Assembly: GCA_002509325.1 (NCBI GenBank)
Contig: DADO01000245.1
Span: 1 to 11,487, forward strand
DNA from: Methanosarcina sp. UBA402
Lineage (GTDB): Archaea > Halobacteriota > Methanosarcinia > Methanosarcinales > Methanosarcinaceae
Reading direction: 5' to 3'
Length of the DNA: 11,487 bases
The translations under genes and the position numbers were made by a program. Below the pieces are notes generated by a model. It saw only the letters and a program-made list of their open reading frames with translations, was not told where the DNA came from and ran no database searches. Of the stretch, positions 6,270 through 11,487 are shown piece after piece (the first letter of the stretch is position 1; every line of letters begins with the position of its first letter).

Positions 6270-6480
6270 AACCGTTGGGCCGCAACCGCTGCTAGGGGTT
6301 TTTGATCAAACTTTTTTTGAAAAAGTTTGCGGTTGATCACGCCGTTTCGACGTTATCCGTTTTTGATCAAACTTTTTTTGAAAAAGTTTGTGGTTGATCA
6401 TGCCGTTTCGACGTTATCCGTTTTTGATCAAACTTTTTTTGAAAAAGTTTGTGATCAAACTTTTTTTGAAAAAGTTTGTG
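6270..6480 (+). repeat. Repeat block: 74-bp element plus 61-bp tandem units and 27-bp hairpin units
   Basis: The first unit (6270-6343) matches the inverted copy at 18-91. TGATCAAAC then recurs with its GATC at 6304, 6365, 6426 and 6453, giving two spacings of 61 bp and one of 27 bp. Each unit contains the hairpin AAACTTTTT-TTG-AAAAAGTTT. The first two 61-bp units also share GTTTCGACGTTATCCG. The block starts one base after the second cofH stop, so the hairpins and T runs probably end the F420 operon transcript as well. Confidence 0.9.
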
Positions 6481-6481
6481 T

Positions 6482-7648
6482 TTACTCCTTGCTGCTTATT
6501 TTTGTTTTTCCAAAACAGGGTAGTGGGCTTATTCTATTCGGAAAAACGGGCTCCACTTTTCGATACAGAGTATCCCTCTGCATAGGAGTTCTTCCTGCGC
6601 TTTTTATCAACCACTCGAACTCGGCAGGAGATACATATTCTCCATAATTTCCTCCGGATGCTGTTGAGATCTGGTCTTCCATAAGTGTGCCTCCCAGATC
6701 GTTTGCTCCACAGTGAAGGGCAAATTGAGCAAGTTTCTTTCCGAGCTTAACCCAGGTGGCCTGAATATTGTTTATGTAGGTATGCAGGATTATGCGGGAA
6801 ATAGCAATGAGCTGAAGGTCTTCAAGCCCTGTGCTTGAGAACTTTCCGGATGCGAGCAGCTTTTCTCCTATCCTGTTATTATAGGGTAAAAAGGACATTG
6901 GAATAAGTTCTGTAAATCCACTGGTCTCTTTCTGGATTTCGCGAATAGTAAAAATATGATCCAGGCGTTCTTCGATTGTTTCCACATGCCCATACATAAT
7001 GGTCGCATTCGTGGAAATGCCGGCTTTATGTGCTGCTTTTATTGTATCGATCCATTGCTGAGTATTGATTTTTCCGGGACAGATTATTTTTCTCACCCTA
7101 TCGGAAAGAATTTCGGCTGAAGTTCCGGTAAGCGAATCAAGTCCGCTTTCTTTAAGCTTCCTGAGAGCTTCTTTTACAGAAATGCCGGAAATTCCTGCTG
7201 CATAATTTACTTCCATAGGCGAGAGAGCATGAATACAGAGCTCAGGAAAGTTAGCTTTTAAAGATTCGATAACCTCAAGATAGAACTCCATGTCAATTTC
7301 AGGGATATATCCTCCCTGGATGCAGAGCTCGGCAACTCCAGCTTTTCTGGCTTCACTTGCCTTTTTCAGAATTTCTTCTACACTCAGTATATACCCTTTT
7401 TCCGTCCTGTAAGCACAGAACCCGCAGTTACCTGCGCATTTATTCGTAATGTAGATGTTTTGGTTCGTAACATAACTAACTGTATCACCTACAGCATTGG
7501 CTCGAAGAGCGTCAGCAAGTTCGAATAGCTCGAATGGGCTTCCTTCAAGCAGGATAAGCGCATCCTCTTTAGTACAGTTTCCCTGATATACTCTTTCAAG
7601 AACATCATCTGGGATTGCTGCCGGTTTTTTCATGTACATCCCGATCAT
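6482..7648 (-). CDS. cofH2: FO synthase subunit CofH, second paralog
   Basis: CofH is a radical SAM enzyme that couples a tyrosine-derived 4-hydroxybenzyl radical to 5-amino-6-ribitylaminouracil; CofG then closes the ring to FO. Counting from the ATG at 7648 the protein has 388 residues, the radical SAM CAGNCGFC at 71-78, the family stretch MYGHVETIEERLDH, and the C-terminal LAQFALHCGANDLGGTLMED. The frame is open back to 7789 inside the end of cofH1, but sequence similarity to CofH1 starts near IPDDVLERVYQG, so the start is one of the ATGs at 7648, 7639 or 7633; none has a strong ribosome site. It is a clear tandem duplicate of the gene upstream. Differences near the substrate region (IPMSFLPYNNRIGE against VPLPFMPYNNPVGE) leave room for a changed role. 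It is the last gene of the operon. Confidence 0.9.
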   Translation of the reverse strand: MIGMYMKKPAAIPDDVLERVYQGNCTKEDALILLEGSPFELFELADALRANAVGDTVSYVTNQNIYITNKCAGNCGFCAYRTEKGYILSVEEILKKASEARKAGVAELCIQGGYIPEIDMEFYLEVIESLKANFPELCIHALSPMEVNYAAGISGISVKEALRKLKESGLDSLTGTSAEILSDRVRKIICPGKINTQQWIDTIKAAHKAGISTNATIMYGHVETIEERLDHIFTIREIQKETSGFTELIPMSFLPYNNRIGEKLLASGKFSSTGLEDLQLIAISRIILHTYINNIQATWVKLGKKLAQFALHCGANDLGGTLMEDQISTASGGNYGEYVSPAEFEWLIKSAGRTPMQRDTLYRKVEPVFPNRISPLPCFGKTKISSKE

Positions 7649-7685
7649 TCCGTCTAAACTGATATATTTACCTCGATAAATAGGC

Positions 7686-8813
7686 TCATTCGGAAACTCC
7701 GCACCTTGGTTTCTTCGGATTTCCCGAAAACAGCTCACTCGCTCTTCCATACAGAGTTGTTCTCTCTTTTGGAACCCTCCCGGCTCCATGGATCATCCAT
7801 TCCAATTCTTCTACAGATATCTCTTCTCCGTTAGAAGCTCCTGCAGACCTAGAAATGCTTTCTTCCATAAGGGTGCCCCCAAGATCGTTAACCCCGCAGT
7901 GAAGGGCGAATTGGGCAAGCTTTTTCCCTAATTTCACCCAGCTTGCCTGAATATTGTCTACATGCCCGTGGAGAAGAATACGGGAAATCGCATAATTTTT
8001 CAGGTCTTCAAGGCCTGTAGTCGCATATCGGCTTTCTTTCATCATTTTTTCACCTACCGGGTTATTATAGGGCATAAAAGGCAGGGGCACAAATTCTGTA
8101 ATTCCGCCTGTTTTTTTCTGAATTTCCCTGATAATCAACATATGGTCGATCCTCTCCTCAAGGGTCTCAATATGCCCGTACATCATTGTTGCAGTTGTCG
8201 GAATGCCTGTGGCATGTGCTTGGCTGACCACTTCGATCCATTCCGAGGTTCTCAGTTTAGCGGGGCAGATAATCTCCCGCACCCTGTCCGAAAGTATTTC
8301 TGCTGCAGTTCCAGGCATGCTGTCAAGCCCGCTTCTTTTAAGCCTTAAAAGGGCTTCTTTTACTGTGACTCCGCTGGTACGGGCGGCATGATATACTTCC
8401 ATTGGCGAAAAAGAGTGAATATGCATTTCAGGAAACTCGGCTTTTATGGTTTCTACAATCCCAAGGTAAAAGTTCAGGCCCACATCAGGCAGAAGCCCCC
8501 CCTGGATACAGATTTCGGTAGCTTTTGCCTGTTTTGCCTCCCTTACCTTTCCCATAATTTCCTCAAGGCTGAGAACCCGACCTGTGTTTGTCCTAAATGC
8601 ACAAAAACCGCAAGTCCCTACACATCTGCTGGTAAAGTTGATATTCCTGTTTACTACGTAAGTAACCGTGTCTCCTGCTATAAGGGAGCGGAGTTCATCC
8701 GCAAACCTGAAGAGTTCAAAAGGAGGTACCCCCAGGAGTAGAAGCCCGTCTTCTTTTGTGCTCTTCCCCTGGTATGCACGTTCTTTAAGGTCTTCGGGAA
8801 TTTTGCCGTCCAT
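7686..8813 (-). CDS. cofH1: FO synthase subunit CofH, first paralog
   Basis: This radical SAM enzyme condenses tyrosine with 5-amino-6-(D-ribitylamino)uracil in FO (coenzyme F420 chromophore) formation, in the cytoplasm. The 375-residue protein has CVGTCGFC (Cys64/68/71), the SAM/substrate region MYGHIETLEERIDH, TEFVPLPFMPYNNP, and the conserved LAQFALHCGVNDLGGTLMEES near the C-terminus. The ATG is only 4 nt after the cofG stop, with GGAG inside the end of cofG, so it is cotranscribed and probably coupled. Its motifs (PLPF rather than PMSF) look the more conventional of the two copies, so it is the better candidate for the standard activity. The symbol number simply follows gene order. Confidence 0.92.
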   Translation of the reverse strand: MDGKIPEDLKERAYQGKSTKEDGLLLLGVPPFELFRFADELRSLIAGDTVTYVVNRNINFTSRCVGTCGFCAFRTNTGRVLSLEEIMGKVREAKQAKATEICIQGGLLPDVGLNFYLGIVETIKAEFPEMHIHSFSPMEVYHAARTSGVTVKEALLRLKRSGLDSMPGTAAEILSDRVREIICPAKLRTSEWIEVVSQAHATGIPTTATMMYGHIETLEERIDHMLIIREIQKKTGGITEFVPLPFMPYNNPVGEKMMKESRYATTGLEDLKNYAISRILLHGHVDNIQASWVKLGKKLAQFALHCGVNDLGGTLMEESISRSAGASNGEEISVEELEWMIHGAGRVPKERTTLYGRASELFSGNPKKPRCGVSE

Positions 8814-8817
8814 TTTT

Positions 8818-9816
8818 CTAATGCTCCGCGTGCCCTGTTAAGGGCTGTTTCCTATAACCTTCCGTATCCGAGAGTTTCGCTATTAGCCCGACTATCCTCT
8901 CCGAATACCACCCTCTTTTCACATACTGAGGGTAAATTGGCAGGCGCTCTCTGAGTAAAATCGACTCAAGTTTCTCCTGCAGGTTCTTTACATTTGGCCA
9001 TTCGGCTTCAGGATTAATCCAGTCAATTGTCAGGGGGGATATTCCTCCAAGATCACTCACCCCTTTTGCGATAAGAGCTTTAGGGTCTATAAGGTTTGGG
9101 GGGACCTGCACTACCACATCAGGCGGAAGGATCTGCCTTGCCAAGGATATAGTATCAATTATATCCTCTACCGCAGGTCCAGGAAAGTTTTCCATAGGTG
9201 TTCCGGGTTTTGGGGCAAAGTTCTGGATAATAACCTCCTGGATATGCCCGTATTCCCTATGGAGGTTTGCAATAGCTTCAAGGGATTTTATTCTGTCCTC
9301 TCTTTTCTCCCCAATTCCTACAAGGAGACCGGTGGTATAGGGAATCTGGAGTTTTCCGGCTTCCCGGATGGTATCAAGCCTGAGTTCGGGAATTTTGCCA
9401 GGACAGTCTTTATGAGCGTCTAGGGTTGCCGTGCTCTCAAGCATCAGCCCCATGCTTGCATTCAGGGGCTTTAAAGCTTTCAGCTCCGAGCGTGTCATAA
9501 TACCTGCATTCGTATGAGGGAGAATTCCAATATCGATTGCAGTTTCACAGAGAAAAAGAAGGTATTCAAGAGTGGAAGAATAACCAAGTTCTTTAAGCCA
9601 CTCTCTGTACTCAGGTACCTCTTCTGCAGATTCCCCGAAGGTGAAAAGTGCTTCGGTACATCCTGCCTTTGCTCCCTTTTCGAGCACAGGAAGTATTTCT
9701 TCTGGCCTCATGAGCCTGGCGCCTGGTTGCCCTGGGTCCCGCCTAAAGCCACAATATCCGCAGCGGTTCCTGCAGATATTGGTTACAGGGATGAAAACGT
9801 TTTTCGAGTAGGTCAC
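8818..9816 (-). CDS. cofG: FO synthase subunit CofG (7,8-didemethyl-8-hydroxy-5-deazariboflavin synthase)
   Basis: CofG is the second radical SAM enzyme of FO synthesis: it oxidises and cyclises the CofH product to the deazaflavin FO. The 332-residue protein (counted from a GTG at 9816) has CRNRCGYC at Cys15/19/22 with the following FRRDPGQPG, the motif TFGESAEEVPEYREWL, LMLESTA, TTGLLVGIGE and the C-terminal GGISPLTIDWINPE, all typical of CofG. No ribosome site precedes the GTG. An AGGTG at 9848-9852 with a 7-nt gap points instead to an ATT or ATC about 24-27 nt further upstream, which would add the residues IPPKNSNF; the true start is open. The gene is 47 nt after the FAD oxidoreductase and 4 nt before cofH1. 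Confidence 0.93.
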   Translation of the reverse strand: MTYSKNVFIPVTNICRNRCGYCGFRRDPGQPGARLMRPEEILPVLEKGAKAGCTEALFTFGESAEEVPEYREWLKELGYSSTLEYLLFLCETAIDIGILPHTNAGIMTRSELKALKPLNASMGLMLESTATLDAHKDCPGKIPELRLDTIREAGKLQIPYTTGLLVGIGEKREDRIKSLEAIANLHREYGHIQEVIIQNFAPKPGTPMENFPGPAVEDIIDTISLARQILPPDVVVQVPPNLIDPKALIAKGVSDLGGISPLTIDWINPEAEWPNVKNLQEKLESILLRERLPIYPQYVKRGWYSERIVGLIAKLSDTEGYRKQPLTGHAEH

Positions 9817-9863
9817 AAAATTGGAATTTTTCGGTGGAATGATAAAACACCTGCTGGGTTTGT

Positions 9864-11141
9864 TTAGCCGAGAATTTTCTTCATGGTTGCAGCCACGCCG
9901 AGAGCTATGCCTTCGACTTCAATGCCTCCCTCCCCCTTGGCTCCGTCCCCTACGACATAGAGCTCAGGAATCGGGGTTTCATTGCCAGGGTCCGTGCCTG
10001 AGGCTGCCCTGTTTACCGGCCAGCCGTCATGGTATGATTGGATGAGCAGGACTTCATATTTTTTACCTGGAAAGATTGCTTTAAGGTCCTGAAGTCCCAA
10101 TTCGATCTCAGCCTCGAGATTTTTTATATTCTCAGGAGCTACGTACTGGTGGGACATTGTAAGGTGCTTGCCAGGCGGAGCAAGGCTAGGGTCAACCTGC
10201 GTAACCTCATCTACCCCGTTTACTCTTTTTGCATATGGAGTCAGAAGGACGCCCGAATGCCCTACTAGCGGCTCGTCTGCAGCAAGGCAAATCTTTATGC
10301 CGGCAGACGGCTTCAGAGTCTCAAGTCTTTTGAGGTATTCAAAGTCTTTCTCTTCAGACAGTGCCTCCTCGCAAAGGCAGGCAGTTGCAACATGCCCCAG
10401 ATTGCTAATTATCAGGTTTGCTTTATAAGTCTCATCGCCAGCAAGCACACCTGCGGCTTTTCCATTTTCTACAAGAATTTTTGAAACCTCGGTTTTGGTA
10501 TGGATCTTTCCGCCGTTTACAGCAATCACCCTTTCCAGAGCGTCGATTACTCCTTTGCATCCACCGATAGGAATGCCTGGGCCGCCAAATCTATACATGT
10601 TTTCAATTATCTCGAAGATTTCTTCCACAGGAACTTCGTCACTTCTCAGACTCAGCGCCCAGCCGCAGAAAGCATCAGCAAATCTTACGAGCCACTCATC
10701 CTTAACCTGCGTCCTGATCCAGGCCTGCAGACTGCTTCCTGTCGGACGGTTCTTTCGCGTGCTCACTATAAGGAGTGCAATCTTCAGGCGGTCTTTGTGG
10801 GAAAGAAGTGTAGGAAAATCGGAAAAAGAAATATCCTTGAAACCTTTACTATAATCCAGGCTGCCCTTTTTCAGGGGTATGCGCACGGTTGTTATGTCTG
10901 ATCTCACGATCTCCACATCAGCTCCGACTTCGCTGAGAAGCTGAGCCAGAGGACCTGAAGGTCCGTGAGGCAGGATATGAAAAGCTCCGCTTGAGAGCTG
11001 GAACCCTTTATAACTGAGATTTGTAAACCTTCCTCCTGTGATAGGAAGCCTTTCAAAAACTTCGACCTGGTATCCTGCCTTTGAGAGCCTGGCTGCGCTT
11101 AAGAGCCCTCCAAGTCCCGCACCAATTACAATTGCTTTCAC
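9864..11141 (-). CDS. FAD-dependent oxidoreductase, CrtI/amine-oxidase-like, unknown substrate
   Basis: The 425-residue protein has an N-terminal FAD Rossmann motif GAGLGG (7-12) with AARLSKAGYQVEVFE, then LPITGGRF, a mid-protein GIPIGGCKGVIDALERV typical of phytoene desaturase-like enzymes, and a C-terminal FAD signature VVGDGAKGEGGIEVEGIALG. The family includes carotenoid desaturases, isomerases and related enzymes, so an isoprenoid or other hydrophobic substrate is possible; databases often label such proteins phytoene dehydrogenase, but nothing here proves that. The start is a GTG that overlaps the ferredoxin TGA stop by 4 nt, with AGAGGTG just upstream, so the two are coupled and the ferredoxin is probably its redox partner. 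Being in the F420 operon suggests a link to deazaflavin or redox metabolism. Confidence 0.8.
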   Translation of the reverse strand: MKAIVIGAGLGGLLSAARLSKAGYQVEVFERLPITGGRFTNLSYKGFQLSSGAFHILPHGPSGPLAQLLSEVGADVEIVRSDITTVRIPLKKGSLDYSKGFKDISFSDFPTLLSHKDRLKIALLIVSTRKNRPTGSSLQAWIRTQVKDEWLVRFADAFCGWALSLRSDEVPVEEIFEIIENMYRFGGPGIPIGGCKGVIDALERVIAVNGGKIHTKTEVSKILVENGKAAGVLAGDETYKANLIISNLGHVATACLCEEALSEEKDFEYLKRLETLKPSAGIKICLAADEPLVGHSGVLLTPYAKRVNGVDEVTQVDPSLAPPGKHLTMSHQYVAPENIKNLEAEIELGLQDLKAIFPGKKYEVLLIQSYHDGWPVNRAASGTDPGNETPIPELYVVGDGAKGEGGIEVEGIALGVAATMKKILG

Positions 11142-11299
11142 GCCGGCACCTCTATAGCCTTGACAGGGCAGTAGAGGACACAGAATCCACAGTCTACGCA
11201 GGCGTCAGTAGCTCGTGCTTTTCCTTTTACCTCTATTGCTCCTTTCTTGCAAAAAGAAGCACACTGGCCGCACCCTACACAATTATCCTTGATCTTCAT
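11138..11299 (-). CDS. 2[4Fe-4S] ferredoxin coupled to the FAD oxidoreductase
   Basis: The 53-residue protein has two full cluster motifs, Cys7/10/13/17 and Cys34/37/40/44. The second is followed by Pro, while the first is followed by Lys (FCKKGA). The start is the ATG at 11299 with GGTGG 5 nt upstream; an ATG at 11323 in frame lacks this support. The gene opens the F420 operon and overlaps the next gene by 4 nt. It is likely a dedicated electron carrier for the FAD enzyme, with the radical SAM enzymes CofG/CofH (which need reducing equivalents) as other possible partners. Confidence 0.88.
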   Translation of the reverse strand: MKIKDNCVGCGQCASFCKKGAIEVKGKARATDACVDCGFCVLYCPVKAIEVPA

Positions 11300-11331
11300 G
11301 CGATTCCACCAGTTTCCTATCATGAAAAGAC

Positions 11332-11339
11332 TTATTATA
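11332..11339 (-). promoter_or_regulatory. Candidate TATA box of the ferredoxin-FAD-cofGHH operon
   Basis: TATAATAA on the minus strand lies about 33-40 nt before the ferredoxin ATG. A start site about 25 nt downstream would leave a short leader carrying the GGTGG ribosome site. Good spacing, but called by eye. Confidence 0.5.
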
Positions 11340-11358
11340 ATGTATTGGTACAGTGTGT

Positions 11359-11406
11359 TTTTCAGGGCTGTATTCGGAAGCGTATTCAGGGTTATATTCG
11401 GAATCC
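11359..11406. repeat. Four imperfect 12-bp direct repeats upstream of the F420 operon promoter
   Basis: On the plus strand TTTTCAGG, TATTCGGA, TATTCAGG and TATTCGGA start at 11359, 11371, 11383 and 11395, exactly 12 bp apart; the remaining four bases of each unit vary. The array begins about 20 bp upstream of the candidate TATA box, where an activator would bind. The rest of the spacer to the window edge shows nothing else. Confidence 0.55.
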
Positions 11407-11487
11407 TGTTTTCTCTTTGCCGTGAATGCGGTAACTATATGTTGTAATTGGTGATATGGCGTTTACTGAAATCGGTTGTACTGAAAT

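Noticed and set aside
6270..6480. CRISPR array
   Set aside because: The units are tandem, with self-pairing cores and repeated rather than unique sequence between them, and no cas genes are present.
7649..7789. Extension of the second cofH into the end of cofH1
   Set aside because: The added residues do not match CofH proteins; similarity starts after the internal ATGs.

Overview
The window looks like a piece of a Methanosarcina (methanogenic archaeon) chromosome. The evidence is moderate GC with AT-rich spacers, archaeal GGTG/GGAG ribosome binding sites, dedicated coenzyme F420 biosynthesis genes, two tandem cofH genes, and archaeal ether-lipid genes (geranylgeranyl reductase with its ferredoxin, and tetraether synthase). 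The species cannot be fixed from the sequence alone. All confidently called protein genes lie on the minus strand; the plus strand holds only two gene remnants.

Right half, about 11.3 to 6.5 kb, read on the minus strand: a tight operon of a small 2[4Fe-4S] ferredoxin, a CrtI-like FAD oxidoreductase (4-nt overlap), cofG, and two tandem cofH paralogs. CofH and CofG together make the deazaflavin FO, the chromophore of F420. A candidate TATA box and four imperfect 12-bp direct repeats precede the operon. A block of 61-bp repeats containing AAACTTTTT-TTG-AAAAAGTTT hairpins begins right after the second cofH stop.

Middle, about 6.5 to 5.1 kb: the repeat block, a 335-bp IS200/IS605-type remnant with the decayed 3' end of tnpB, then cofC, which makes the activated lactyl-phosphate donor that is attached to FO. 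Repeat and transposon debris separates cofC from the rest of the F420 operon.

Left half, about 5.1 to 0.1 kb: a spacer with short repeats and a small broken cysteine-rich gene (plus strand); a TetR-family repressor; the radical SAM tetraether lipid synthase (tes), which carries an odd tail of four identical NMEFE repeats; and a translationally coupled ferredoxin-geranylgeranyl reductase pair ending in a clear hairpin/U-tract terminator. Together the last three build and saturate the membrane lipid: GGR reduces the geranylgeranyl chains using ferredoxin, and Tes joins two saturated diether lipids tail to tail into a membrane-spanning tetraether. The TetR gene and several palindromes around the tes, fdx and tetR starts suggest local control of membrane composition.

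The most interesting points are the second, uncharacterised ferredoxin/FAD-enzyme pair in the F420 operon, which mirrors the ferredoxin/GGR pair in layout; the diverged cofH duplication; the candidate operators of the lipid genes; and 74-bp inverted repeat copies about 6.2 kb apart that bracket the lipid genes plus cofC.
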